DNA from: Ruegeria halocynthiae
GTDB taxonomy: Bacteria; Pseudomonadota; Alphaproteobacteria; Rhodobacterales; Rhodobacteraceae
DNA: 64,000 bases
Direction: 5' to 3'
Assembly: GCF_000743705.1 (NCBI RefSeq)
Contig: NZ_JQEZ01000001.1
Location: forward strand, 922,070 to 986,069
The translations under genes were made by a program, and so were the position numbers. Position 1 is the first letter of the stretch; the number at the start of each line of letters is the position of its first letter. Positions 19,145 through 27,716 of this stretch are shown in pieces. Under the pieces are notes generated by a model that saw nothing but the letters and a program-made list of their open reading frames with translations, had not been told where the DNA came from and searched no databases.

Positions 19145-19299
19145 CCCGTCGCATCGCAGACAATCATCAACGACAATGTGATCGAATTGGCAGAATAATT
19201 ACTAAGCCCCTTTGATCACTTCGCTTTTTCCGCGGAGCAGTGGGATTCCGCACGCGAAGATATATTTTTTTCGCGCGATGGCGAATTCCCTTAATCCGA

Positions 19300-19317
19300 T
19301 TGTTAACCAGTTGTCAC
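19300..19317 (+). promoter_or_regulatory. Pho-box-like site upstream of phoX
   Basis: TTGTTAA-CCAG-TTGTCAC has the 7-4-7 layout of a PhoB box (CTGTCAT-N4-CTGTCAY). The second half matches 6 of 7 and the first half 4 of 7. It sits 54 bp before the phoX start. PhoB control of phoX is known in other bacteria; the site here is a candidate only. Confidence 0.4.
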
Positions 19318-19371
19318 ACATCCCGCCTAAATCCCGCACATCAAACTTCAAAAGACAGCCAGGAGCCATCC

Positions 19372-21261
19372 ATGAAAGACGTCGACCCCACCACCCTGTC
19401 CGCCGACGACTGGGACGAACTGCACTTTCCCCGCCCCGAGGAAAACGACTTTGACCGCGTGGTCGAAAGCGCCATCTCGCGCCGTGGTTTCCTGGGCGGT
19501 ATCGTGGCTTTTGGTTCAGGTGCCGCCGCGATGGGCGCGGGCCTGATGGGCGCGACCTCGGCGCAGGCGCTGGCCGCGTCCCGCTTTGCGTTCACCCCGA
19601 TTGCCGCGCAAACTGACGGCACTGTGCATGTGCCGGAAGGCTATGAATGGAAGGTTTTGGCCCGCTGGGGTGACCCGCTGTTTGCGGACGCGGATGGGTA
19701 CGACCTGACTGACGGTGGCGCGGTTGAGAATTCGGACAAGATCTTTGGCGAAAACACCGACGGGATGGAGACGTTTTCCTTTCAGGGTCATGAGCTGATC
19801 GCGATCAACCACGAATACCCGAACCGCAAAATCAACCTGCCGGCATCGCAAGAGGGTGTTCCGGCCAGCGCCGATGATGTTCTGAAACTTCAGAACATTC
19901 AGGGCGTGACCGTCATGGAAATCAAGGAAGGCCCCGAAGGTTGGTCAGTTGTCAAGGACAGCCCCTTCAACCGCCGCATTCACCACAACACGCCGGTGAA
20001 AATCGTTGGCCCTGCGGCGGGTCACGATCTGCTGAAAACGCAGGCTGATCCGACCGGCACCAACGCACTGGGCACAATGAACAACTGTGGCGCGGGAAAG
20101 ACGCCCTGGGGCACCTACCTGACCTGTGAAGAGAATTTTAACGGCTATTTCGGCGCGTCGGACGAAAACACCAGCTATGATCAGAAGGTCGCGGATGGCT
20201 TCAAACGCTACGGCGTCAAAGCCGAAAGCTGGAACGGATACGAGCTGTTTGATCCACGTTTCGACACATCGAAAACCCCGAACGAGCCGCACCGCGTGGG
20301 CTGGATCGTCGAAATCGACCCGACCAACCCGGACAGCACCCCGGTCAAACACACCGGCCTGGGTCGTTTCAAACACGAAAACGCCGAGGTGACGCTGGCC
20401 GCTGATGGTCGTGTAGTTGTTTACATGGGCGATGATGAACGCGGGGAATACCTGTATAAATTCGTCTCGAACGGCACCTATCAGCCCGGCGCTGAAACCG
20501 AAGGTCTGCTGAACGATGGCACGCTGTATGTCGCCCGTTTCAACGACGACATGACGGGCGAATGGCTGGCCCTGACGCCGGAAACCACAGGTATGGATGC
20601 GGCTGAAATCCTGATCTTCACCCGTATGGCGGCGTCAAAGGCTGGCGGCACCACCATGGACCGCCCCGAATGGGTGGCGTCCAGCCCCGTTGCGGTCGAG
20701 GCATACTGCTGTCTGACCAACAACAAAAACCGTGGCGTGAAACCAAACGCAGGGGGTGACGATACATCTGTCAACAGCCCCAACCCGCGTGAGGCCAACA
20801 AATACGGTCAGATCGTGCGCTGGCGCCCGGCCAATGATGATCACGCGGCGGAAGGCTTCGATTGGGACCTGTACGTGATGGCGGGCAACCCGACCGTGCA
20901 TTCCGATGATCGTGCCGGTTCGGAAAACGTGAACGAGGGCAACCTGTTCAACTCACCCGACGGTATGGTCATCGACACGACCGGGCTGATCTGGATTCAG
21001 ACCGACGGCAATGACGACAACGAGGACGACTTTGCCGGTAACGGTAACAACCAGATGCTGGTTGGCGATCCGGTCACCGGTGAAATCGTACGCTTTATGA
21101 CCGGCCCGAACGGGTGCGAGGTCACAGGTCTGGCCTGGTCCGCCGATCTGCGTACGATGTTTGTTGGCATCCAGCATCCGGGCAGCAACTGGCCCGATGG
21201 CGGCACGCCACGTTCGTCGGTCATCGCAATCAAGCGCACCGACAACGGTTTGGTGGGTTAA
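19372..21261 (+). CDS. phoX: PhoX-family secreted alkaline phosphatase (DUF839), Tat-exported
   Basis: 629 aa. A twin-arginine signal SRRGFLGGIVAFGSGAA lies near residue 36 after an unusually long acidic N-region, with cleavage probably near ATSAQA. The rest has the PhoX/DUF839 pattern (IAINHEYPN, NNCGAGKTPWGTYLTCEENF, IVEIDP, GRFKHENAEV, YMGDDERGEYLYKF). PhoX hydrolyses phosphomonoesters in the periplasm or outside using Ca and Fe. The start at 19372 has AGGAG 7 nt upstream; the longer frame to 19240 lacks an SD. A Pho-box-like site lies upstream and a terminator follows. Confidence 0.88.
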   Translation: MKDVDPTTLSADDWDELHFPRPEENDFDRVVESAISRRGFLGGIVAFGSGAAAMGAGLMGATSAQALAASRFAFTPIAAQTDGTVHVPEGYEWKVLARWGDPLFADADGYDLTDGGAVENSDKIFGENTDGMETFSFQGHELIAINHEYPNRKINLPASQEGVPASADDVLKLQNIQGVTVMEIKEGPEGWSVVKDSPFNRRIHHNTPVKIVGPAAGHDLLKTQADPTGTNALGTMNNCGAGKTPWGTYLTCEENFNGYFGASDENTSYDQKVADGFKRYGVKAESWNGYELFDPRFDTSKTPNEPHRVGWIVEIDPTNPDSTPVKHTGLGRFKHENAEVTLAADGRVVVYMGDDERGEYLYKFVSNGTYQPGAETEGLLNDGTLYVARFNDDMTGEWLALTPETTGMDAAEILIFTRMAASKAGGTTMDRPEWVASSPVAVEAYCCLTNNKNRGVKPNAGGDDTSVNSPNPREANKYGQIVRWRPANDDHAAEGFDWDLYVMAGNPTVHSDDRAGSENVNEGNLFNSPDGMVIDTTGLIWIQTDGNDDNEDDFAGNGNNQMLVGDPVTGEIVRFMTGPNGCEVTGLAWSADLRTMFVGIQHPGSNWPDGGTPRSSVIAIKRTDNGLVG

Positions 21262-21274
21262 GCCTGCGTAATCG

Positions 21275-21309
21275 AAACACCCCCGGCCTTTGTGGTTCGG
21301 GGGTGTTTT
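21275..21309 (+). terminator. Intrinsic terminator between phoX and the TPR gene
   Basis: A perfect 10-bp stem AAACACCCCC/GGGGGTGTTT (21275-21284, 21299-21308) with a 14-nt loop. It is placed 13 bp after phoX, convergent with the TPR gene, and could serve both strands. Confidence 0.75.
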
Positions 21310-21314
21310 ACGTC

Positions 21315-21881
21315 TCAGATATCTTCGCCCGGCGGCGCCAGCGGCCCTCCGGGCGCCATAAGGTGGCGCTCAGACAGCCAGGGGTTCAGTTCCAACGCCT
21401 GAGACAAAGCCTCGCGCGCCTCATCGACACGCTGTAGCCCCAGCAGGGTCAGCGCCCGACCGCTGATTGCCGCGACATGGTTCGGGGACAGCTCAATAGC
21501 CTTGTCCAGATCAGGCAACGCCGCCTGAAAATCCTGCCGCAGATAATGGGCAAAGGCGCGCTGGTTGTAGCCTTCGGCATAAGATGGGCAATAGGTTATC
21601 AGCTTGTCGAAATCCTCGATCGCGCCCAGCAAATCCCACGCGTTGCGGCGCGTCATGCCCCGATCCAGCACCGCCTGCGCGCTTTCATCCGGCGCGTCGG
21701 TCCAAAGCTCCCACAATTGGTTGTTCAAAGCGCGGGCAGCCTGTTCATTCTCGGCTTGTTGGATTTGCGCGATGACGCCGCTGACGTCTGCGCTGTGATC
21801 CGGCGCGACCGGGCAATCCTCGGACCGGGCCGCTACGGTGGTTGCTAAGAGCAGGATGGAAGCAATGGCAAACTGTTTCAT
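21315..21881 (-). CDS. Exported TPR-repeat protein
   Basis: 188 aa. The signal peptide spans residues 1-20 (MKQFAIASILLLATTVAARS). After it come about three tetratricopeptide-like helix pairs: WDLLGAIEDFDKLITYCPSY, YNQRAFAHYLRQDFQAALPDL and ALTLLGLQRVDEAREALSQA, ending LNPWLSERHL. TPR proteins act as protein-protein scaffolds; this one would be periplasmic. The ATG at 21881 is chosen over 21899 because it begins the signal peptide. It is monocistronic, convergent with phoX. No specific function can be assigned. Confidence 0.8.
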   Translation of the reverse strand: MKQFAIASILLLATTVAARSEDCPVAPDHSADVSGVIAQIQQAENEQAARALNNQLWELWTDAPDESAQAVLDRGMTRRNAWDLLGAIEDFDKLITYCPSYAEGYNQRAFAHYLRQDFQAALPDLDKAIELSPNHVAAISGRALTLLGLQRVDEAREALSQALELNPWLSERHLMAPGGPLAPPGEDI

Positions 21882-21911
21882 TCTGCAATGGTGACGCACG
21901 CGCGCTTTTCG

Positions 21912-22403
21912 TCAACCCACCCCATCAATCGCGCCAGATACGCCCGTCTCTTTCACCGCCTCCATCGCGACAAAGGTCGATGTGCTGGCCACATGTGGAA
22001 GGGAGGAGATCTTCTCGGCCAAAACCGCGCGGTATTCCGACATTGATCCGGTACGAATTTTAAGGAGATAGTCAAAATTCGATGCAATCATATGGGCTTG
22101 CTCGATCTCGGGCACTTTGCGCACCGCCGCGTTGAACTCGGCCAGCGCCCTCTCACGCGTGTTGGTCATGCGCACCTCGACAAAGGCGACATGGTCAAGC
22201 CCAAGGCGAATGGGGTCCAGCAAAGCGCGATATCCGGTGATGATACCATCTGCTTCAAGTCTTTTCACACGTGCTTGAGTTGGCGATTTTGACAATCCGA
22301 TGCGCCGCGCAAGGTCGGCCACGGAAATGCGCCCGTCCTCGGCCAGAATCGTCAGGATTGCCCGGTCAAACCGATCCAGGTCAGGGCCGCCGTTTTGCAT
22401 CAT
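21912..22403 (-). CDS. putR: Lrp/AsnC-family regulator, probable proline-responsive PutR
   Basis: 163 aa. N-terminal AsnC helix-turn-helix (LDRFDRAILTILAEDGRIS, LARRIGLSKSPTQARVKRLE), then a RAM ligand-binding domain (HVAFVEVRMTN). It is transcribed away from putA with about 100 bp between starts. In Rhodobacter, Agrobacterium and relatives the Lrp-type PutR activates putA in response to proline. The PutA here lacks the DNA-binding domain it has in enteric bacteria, which fits a separate regulator. The symbol is given on context. Confidence 0.85.
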   Translation of the reverse strand: MMQNGGPDLDRFDRAILTILAEDGRISVADLARRIGLSKSPTQARVKRLEADGIITGYRALLDPIRLGLDHVAFVEVRMTNTRERALAEFNAAVRKVPEIEQAHMIASNFDYLLKIRTGSMSEYRAVLAEKISSLPHVASTSTFVAMEAVKETGVSGAIDGVG

Positions 22404-22502
22404 GATTCCTCATTATTTCAGGTCATTTACCTACCAAATGTCAAACTTAAGGCGATTGTCCTGAAAAATCGACTGTATACTCATCAAAAGCCCGGAGGAA
22501 AC
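22404..22502. promoter_or_regulatory. putR-putA divergent promoter region
   Basis: 99 bp between the divergent starts, AT-richer than its surroundings. TATACT is a plausible -10 for putA, but I see no convincing -35 at normal spacing. CGATT and AATCG arms flank the middle and may be part of an Lrp-type site. The putA SD is GGAGGA. Confidence 0.4.
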
Positions 22503-25500
22503 ATGTCACACAGCCTGCGCACCCATATCGACGGTCAGACCTATGTTGATCAGTCCAGCATTCTGGATCACCTGACCACACAGGCCGATCTGTCAGACGC
22601 CGACCGCTCTGCCATCTGCACGGCAGCGGCACAGTTGGTGCGCGACATCCGCGCGGGCACCTCACCGGGTATGATGGAGGTGTTTCTGGCTGAATACGGC
22701 CTGTCCACCGATGAAGGCGTTTCGCTGATGTGTCTGGCCGAGGCGTTGTTGCGCGTACCTGACGCCGACACGATTGATGCCCTGATCGAGGATAAGATCG
22801 CGCCGTCGGACTGGGGTAAACATCTGGGGCAATCCTCGTCATCGCTGGTCAATGCGTCCACCTGGGCGCTGATGTTGACAGGCAAGGTTCTGGACGAAGG
22901 CAAGACATCCCCGGTCAGCGCCCTGCGCGGGGCGATCAAACGGCTGGGTGAGCCGGTGATCCGCACCGCCGTCGGGCGCGCGATGAAGGAAATGGGCCGT
23001 CAGTTCGTTTTGGGCGAAACCATCCGGTCTGCCATGGACCGCGCCGCCGGGATGGAGGCGAAAGGGTACACCTATTCCTACGACATGCTGGGCGAGGCTG
23101 CGCGCACCGAAGCCGATGCTGCCCGCTATCACCTGTCTTATTCGCGGGCGATTGCGGCCATCGCTGATGCCTGCAACCATGATGACATCCGCGCCAACCC
23201 GGGGATTTCGGTGAAACTGTCGGCGCTGCACCCTCGCTATGAACTGGCGCAGGAACAGCGGGTGATGAAAGACCTTGTTCCCCGCCTGCGGTCGCTGGCC
23301 CTGTTGGCGAAATCGGCGGGGATGGGTCTGAACGTCGACGCCGAAGAGGCCGACCGCCTGTCACTGTCCCTGCAAGTGATCGAGGCCGTCCTGGCCGAGC
23401 CTGCGCTGGCCGGTTGGGATGGGTTCGGGATCGTGGTTCAGGCCTATGGGCCGCGCGCCGCGCTGGTGCTGGACACGCTTTATGACATGGCCGAACGCCA
23501 TGACCGCAAGCTGATGGTCCGGCTGGTCAAAGGCGCTTATTGGGATACCGAGATCAAGCGCGCGCAGGTCGAAGGCGTGGATGGGTTCCCCGTGTTCACA
23601 CGCAAATCGGCGACGGACATCTCGTATATCTCCAATGCGCGCAAGCTGCTGGGTATGACCGACCGGATCTACCCGCAATTCGCGACCCACAACGCCCATA
23701 CGGTCAGCGCGATCCTGCATATGGCCGACACCCAACCGTTCGAGTTTCAGCGCCTGCATGGCATGGGCGAGACCCTGCACCAGATCGTCAAGGATCAAAG
23801 CAACACGCGCTGCCGGATTTACGCTCCGGTGGGCGCGCACCGGGATCTTCTGGCCTATCTGGTGCGGCGGCTGTTGGAAAACGGCGCGAATTCTTCCTTC
23901 GTCAACCAGATCGTGGATGACACTGTGCCCCCGGAAGAGGTCGCCGCAGACCCGTTCGATGCGATCCGCGCGTCCGTGCTGCCCCTGCCCACTGGCCCCG
24001 AGCTGTTTCAGCCCGAGCGGCCCAACTCGCACGGATTCGATCTGCAGCACACCCCGACGCTTGACCGGATCGACGCCGCCCGCGATGCCTTTCGGGCGCA
24101 CCACTGGTACGCGCAACCCCTGTTGTCTGCGGACGCGCATCCTGAGGCAGACGAGCCAATTGTGAACCCCGCGCACCCGCAGGATCGGCCCGGCGCCGTA
24201 GCCCCCGCCAGCGCGCGTGACGTTGAACTGGCTCTGGCCTCGGCCTGCCCGTGGCAAGCATCTGCCGCAGATCGTGCGCGTATCCTGAACGCAGCCGCCG
24301 ATCTGTATGAGGTTCACTATGGCGAACTGTTCGCCCTGCTGGCCCGCGAGGCGGGAAAATCCCTGCCCGATGCGGTGGCAGAGCTGCGCGAGGCGGTCGA
24401 TTTCCTGCGTTATTACGCGGCAAATATTCCAGATGCTGAACCGGCTGGTACCTTCACCTGCATCAGCCCATGGAACTTTCCACTGGCGATTTTCACCGGC
24501 CAGATTTCGGCGGCACTGGCCACTGGCAACGCGGTTCTGGCCAAACCCGCACCGCAGACGCCATTGATCGCACACCGCGCCGTGCAACTGATGCATGAGG
24601 CCGGCGTGCCGCGCGACGCGCTGCAACTGCTGCCGGGCGGGCCATCCGTCGGGGCCGCGCTTACCTCGGACGCGCGCGTGTCCGGGGTGGCTTTTACCGG
24701 CTCGACCGCCACCGCGCTGATAATCCGCGCAGCGATGGCGGAAAACCTGCGCCCTGGCACACCGTTGATCGCGGAAACCGGCGGGTTGAACGCAATGATC
24801 GTGGACAGCACGGCCCTGCCGGAACAGGCGGTGCAATCCATCATCGAAAGCGCGTTTCAATCGGCGGGACAAAGGTGCTCGGCCCTGCGTTGTCTTTACG
24901 TGCAGGAGGACATCGCCGAAGATCTTCTGACCATGCTGACCGGCGCGATGGAGGCGTTGCAGGTCGGCGACCCTTGGCTGCTGTCGACCGATTGCGGCCC
25001 CGTGATTGATGAGGCCGCGCGCCAGGGCATTGCCGATCATATCGCTAAAGCCCACGCCGAAGGGCGAGCTTTGAAAGAGGTGCCCACCCCGCCCGAGGGC
25101 ACGTTCATCGCACCGACCCTGATCGAAGTCCCGGGCATTAAGGCGCTGGAGCGCGAAATCTTTGGCCCCGTTCTGCATGTCGCGCGGTTCAAGGCCTCGG
25201 AACTGGACCAGGTCATCGCTGACATCAACGCCACGGGCTATGGGCTGACCTTCGGCCTGCACACCCGTATCGACGACCGCGTGCAACACATCACCGAGGC
25301 CGTTCATGCGGGCAATATCTATGTGAACCGCAATCAGATCGGTGCCATTGTGGGGTCTCAGCCCTTTGGCGGCGAAGGTCTATCAGGCACCGGCCCCAAG
25401 GCAGGTGGCCCGAACTACATGACCCGTTTCTGCGCACCGGACCGTCAGATCAGCACGGCCGAGTGGACCAGCGCCATGGGCGATCTGCCCGCCCCACAGG

Positions 25501-25904
25501 GCCGGCCCGCTGCCGTCCGCACCCGATCCCTGCCCGGCCCGACCGGCGAATCCAACCGGCTGAGCGAATTCCCACGTGCGCCCCTGCTGTGCATGGGACC
25601 AGGTCCCGAGGCCGCGCAGGCGCAGGCCGAAGCGGTCGAAGCGCTGGGCGGTACCGCCATCCGTGCGAGCGGGATGATGGACCTGCACCGGCTGGAAAAC
25701 GTCGCCAATATCTCAGGCGTTCTGTGGTGGGGCGATGATGACACCGGACGTGACATCGAATGCCATCTGGCCCGTCGCGACGGTCCTATTCTGCCGCTGA
25801 TCCCTGGCCGGCCTGATCGGGCGCGCGTTCTGGGTGAACGCCACGTCTGTGTCGACACCACCGCGGCGGGCGGTAACGCCGCGTTGCTGGGCGGTGCGGC
25901 GTAA
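22503..25904 (+). CDS. putA: Bifunctional proline dehydrogenase / L-glutamate-5-semialdehyde dehydrogenase (PutA)
   Basis: 1133 aa. Oxidises proline to glutamate in two steps. The FAD-linked proline dehydrogenase part holds RLVKGAYWDTEIKRAQ and YAPVGAHRDLLAYLVRR (within about residues 60-480). The NAD-linked aldehyde dehydrogenase part holds TCISPWNFPLAIF, GFTGST-type VAFTGSTAT, and nucleophile Cys792 in GQRCSALR. A C-terminal tail of about 130 residues follows. There is no N-terminal ribbon-helix-helix domain, so it is not self-regulating. The ATG at 22503 is preceded by CCGGAGGAAAC; the longer frame to 22395 would overlap putR. A hairpin follows. Confidence 0.96.
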   Translation: MSHSLRTHIDGQTYVDQSSILDHLTTQADLSDADRSAICTAAAQLVRDIRAGTSPGMMEVFLAEYGLSTDEGVSLMCLAEALLRVPDADTIDALIEDKIAPSDWGKHLGQSSSSLVNASTWALMLTGKVLDEGKTSPVSALRGAIKRLGEPVIRTAVGRAMKEMGRQFVLGETIRSAMDRAAGMEAKGYTYSYDMLGEAARTEADAARYHLSYSRAIAAIADACNHDDIRANPGISVKLSALHPRYELAQEQRVMKDLVPRLRSLALLAKSAGMGLNVDAEEADRLSLSLQVIEAVLAEPALAGWDGFGIVVQAYGPRAALVLDTLYDMAERHDRKLMVRLVKGAYWDTEIKRAQVEGVDGFPVFTRKSATDISYISNARKLLGMTDRIYPQFATHNAHTVSAILHMADTQPFEFQRLHGMGETLHQIVKDQSNTRCRIYAPVGAHRDLLAYLVRRLLENGANSSFVNQIVDDTVPPEEVAADPFDAIRASVLPLPTGPELFQPERPNSHGFDLQHTPTLDRIDAARDAFRAHHWYAQPLLSADAHPEADEPIVNPAHPQDRPGAVAPASARDVELALASACPWQASAADRARILNAAADLYEVHYGELFALLAREAGKSLPDAVAELREAVDFLRYYAANIPDAEPAGTFTCISPWNFPLAIFTGQISAALATGNAVLAKPAPQTPLIAHRAVQLMHEAGVPRDALQLLPGGPSVGAALTSDARVSGVAFTGSTATALIIRAAMAENLRPGTPLIAETGGLNAMIVDSTALPEQAVQSIIESAFQSAGQRCSALRCLYVQEDIAEDLLTMLTGAMEALQVGDPWLLSTDCGPVIDEAARQGIADHIAKAHAEGRALKEVPTPPEGTFIAPTLIEVPGIKALEREIFGPVLHVARFKASELDQVIADINATGYGLTFGLHTRIDDRVQHITEAVHAGNIYVNRNQIGAIVGSQPFGGEGLSGTGPKAGGPNYMTRFCAPDRQISTAEWTSAMGDLPAPQGRPAAVRTRSLPGPTGESNRLSEFPRAPLLCMGPGPEAAQAQAEAVEALGGTAIRASGMMDLHRLENVANISGVLWWGDDDTGRDIECHLARRDGPILPLIPGRPDRARVLGERHVCVDTTAAGGNAALLGGAA

Positions 25905-25913
25905 GCGAGCCTT

Positions 25914-25941
25914 GACGCTGGGCCGTGAAAAGCCCAGCGTC
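25914..25941 (+). other. Hairpin between putA and the rhomboid gene
   Basis: A perfect 10-bp stem (25914-25923 with 25932-25941), 8-nt loop, no T-run. It begins 9 bp after the putA stop and ends 5 bp before the rhomboid ATG, so it would cover that gene's ribosome-binding region if both are on one mRNA. Confidence 0.55.
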
Positions 25942-25946
25942 GCACC

Positions 25947-26690
25947 ATGTTTCCGATCCGTGACCATAACCCTTCGGGGCGAACACCTTATATCGTCTAT
26001 CTTTTGATGGCGGGTAATATTCTGATTTTCCTTAGCTATGTGGGGATGATGGACAATGCGCGCCTGATCAATCAGCTGTATTTCGATTATGCAGTTATAC
26101 CGGCGCGGATCACCGATGGGTTTGCCTTTGAAACCCTCGTCACTTCGATGTTTTTGCACGGGGGCTGGATGCATCTGGCGGGCAATATGCTGTTTCTGTG
26201 GATCTTCGGCGACAACCTCGAAGATGAGATGGGCCACCTGCCCTTTTTGCTGTTCTATCTGGTCGCCGGAATCGGCGCGGGCCTGATCCATGTCGCCACC
26301 GCGCCGGGTTCAATAGTGCCCACCATCGGGGCATCCGGGGCGATTGCGGGAGTTATGGGAGGCTATTTATTGCTGTTCCCCAAGGCCCGCGTGGATATCC
26401 TGCTGATCCTGATCGTCTATTTCCGGATTTTCACCATACCAGCCTTTATCATGCTGGGCGTCTGGCTGGGCCTTCAATTCATGGGCAGCCTTGCAAGCAA
26501 CCCCGACGAAGGCGGCGTTGCCTATTGGGCGCATACGGGTGGTTTCTTTGTTGGCCTGATCCTGTGCATCCCGCTTTGGCTGAAACGCGGCGGCCCAGGA
26601 TACTGGAACCGGACGCACGGCCATCCGCCCCACCCCGAGCACACATATAAAATCTCGCAATCCCGCATTCCCCGCGTATCTCGCAAGTAG
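25947..26690 (+). CDS. Rhomboid-family intramembrane serine protease
   Basis: 247 aa with about six TM helices. Catalytic Ser130 in GASGAIAG, His196 in YWAHTGGFFVG and the oxyanion-side motif HGGWMHLAGN (76-80) make it a likely active rhomboid that cuts TM helices of membrane proteins. The N-terminus MFPIRDHNPSG is typical for alphaproteobacterial members and fixes the start, although no SD is visible and a hairpin sits directly in front. It is convergent with bhcR, 7 bp apart. Its substrate is unknown; proximity to putA is probably incidental. Confidence 0.9.
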   Translation: MFPIRDHNPSGRTPYIVYLLMAGNILIFLSYVGMMDNARLINQLYFDYAVIPARITDGFAFETLVTSMFLHGGWMHLAGNMLFLWIFGDNLEDEMGHLPFLLFYLVAGIGAGLIHVATAPGSIVPTIGASGAIAGVMGGYLLLFPKARVDILLILIVYFRIFTIPAFIMLGVWLGLQFMGSLASNPDEGGVAYWAHTGGFFVGLILCIPLWLKRGGPGYWNRTHGHPPHPEHTYKISQSRIPRVSRK

Positions 26691-26697
26691 ACCGGCA

Positions 26698-27528
26698 TCA
26701 ATCGCCCGGCACATTCGGATTGCGCCCCCCGCTAAGCCGGGTGATCTCTTGCGCGGCCTCCACCACGCGCGCGCCCAACTCGGGCGCGCGGGCCGCGTCA
26801 AAGCGGACCGTCGGCCCGGAAACCGAGATACCGGCGCAGGGCTCGGCCCTTTCATTAAAGATCGCGGCACCGATGCAGGACATCCCCTCGTACCGTTCTT
26901 CGCGGTCATGAGACCAGCCGCGTGCGCGGGTTTCGGACAGATCCGATCGCAGCGTCTTTTCCTGTACCAGCGTGTTGCCCGTGAAGGGCACCGGATTGGC
27001 TATTGCCAATGTTCTGGCCAAGCCATCATCGCTCATCGCGGCAAGAATGGCTTTGCCCGTGCCCGAGGCATACATCGGTGTCCGCGCCCCCGGTGGGAAA
27101 AATGCCCGGATCGGGTTCAGAGTTTCAACCTGTCCGACAAACACTACCTCGGCCCCATCCGGCACTGCCAGATTGGCGGTCTCGCCGCTGTCCTGCATCA
27201 GACGCCGCAGGATCGGCCGTCCGATTTCCAACACGCTGTTGCGTCGCAGAAACGAGGCACCCGTCCGGTATGCCTCGATCCCGGTCATCCATTCCTGTCG
27301 CTCCTCATCAAAGGCGACAAACCCGTGCTTTTGCAGTGTCACCAGGATGCGATGGGTCGTCGCCGTGGGCACGCCCACTTCACGCGCCAGATCGCTCAGC
27401 GCTGCGCGTTCAAGCCGCGCAACCGTCGTCAAAACGCCCAGCGCACGATCCAAAGACTGCATCGTCCCGGCCGAGCTTTCCTTGAACAGCGACTTTGGCC
27501 TGCCGCGCGGTCTTTTCTGGTTTTCCAT
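26698..27528 (-). CDS. bhcR: IclR-family regulator of the beta-hydroxyaspartate cycle (BhcR)
   Basis: 276 aa. N-terminal winged helix-turn-helix (ALGVLTTVARLERAALSDLA, PTATTHRILVTLQKHGFV) and a C-terminal IclR effector domain (YASGTGKAILAAM, EGMSCIGAAIFN). It is divergent from bhcABCD. In Paracoccus denitrificans the homologous BhcR controls the cycle and senses glyoxylate. The basic N-terminus (MENQKRPRGRPKSLFK) starts at 27528 with a TAAGGAGG-type SD, which is better than the ATG-like start at 27549. Confidence 0.9.
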   Translation of the reverse strand: MENQKRPRGRPKSLFKESSAGTMQSLDRALGVLTTVARLERAALSDLAREVGVPTATTHRILVTLQKHGFVAFDEERQEWMTGIEAYRTGASFLRRNSVLEIGRPILRRLMQDSGETANLAVPDGAEVVFVGQVETLNPIRAFFPPGARTPMYASGTGKAILAAMSDDGLARTLAIANPVPFTGNTLVQEKTLRSDLSETRARGWSHDREERYEGMSCIGAAIFNERAEPCAGISVSGPTVRFDAARAPELGARVVEAAQEITRLSGGRNPNVPGD

Positions 27529-27641
27529 CCTTACCTCCTTAACCCGCACGCCAGAGATTTTGTGTCAGTCATTTTCGGCTTTCGGAAATGAAAAACAGAA
27601 GATTTCGTTATTTCAGCGCGTTAGCAATTAAATCGCAAAAA

Positions 27642-27656
27642 TGAAAATATTTTTCA
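27642..27656. promoter_or_regulatory. Palindrome in the bhcR-bhcA intergenic region
   Basis: TGAAAA-TAT-TTTTCA has perfect 6-bp arms around 3 bp. It lies 60 bp before the bhcA start in an A/T-rich stretch. Position and symmetry suit an IclR-family operator; BhcR binding is inferred. Confidence 0.4.
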
Positions 27657-27716
27657 AGAAAATTGCACCTGACGGAGCAATTTACGACACTTGCCTCCAA
27701 AGCGGAGGAACACGAG

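Noticed and set aside
23361-25307. 648-codon open frame antisense to putA
   Set aside because: Same reason; putA motifs are intact on the plus strand and the antisense product has no recognisable fold.
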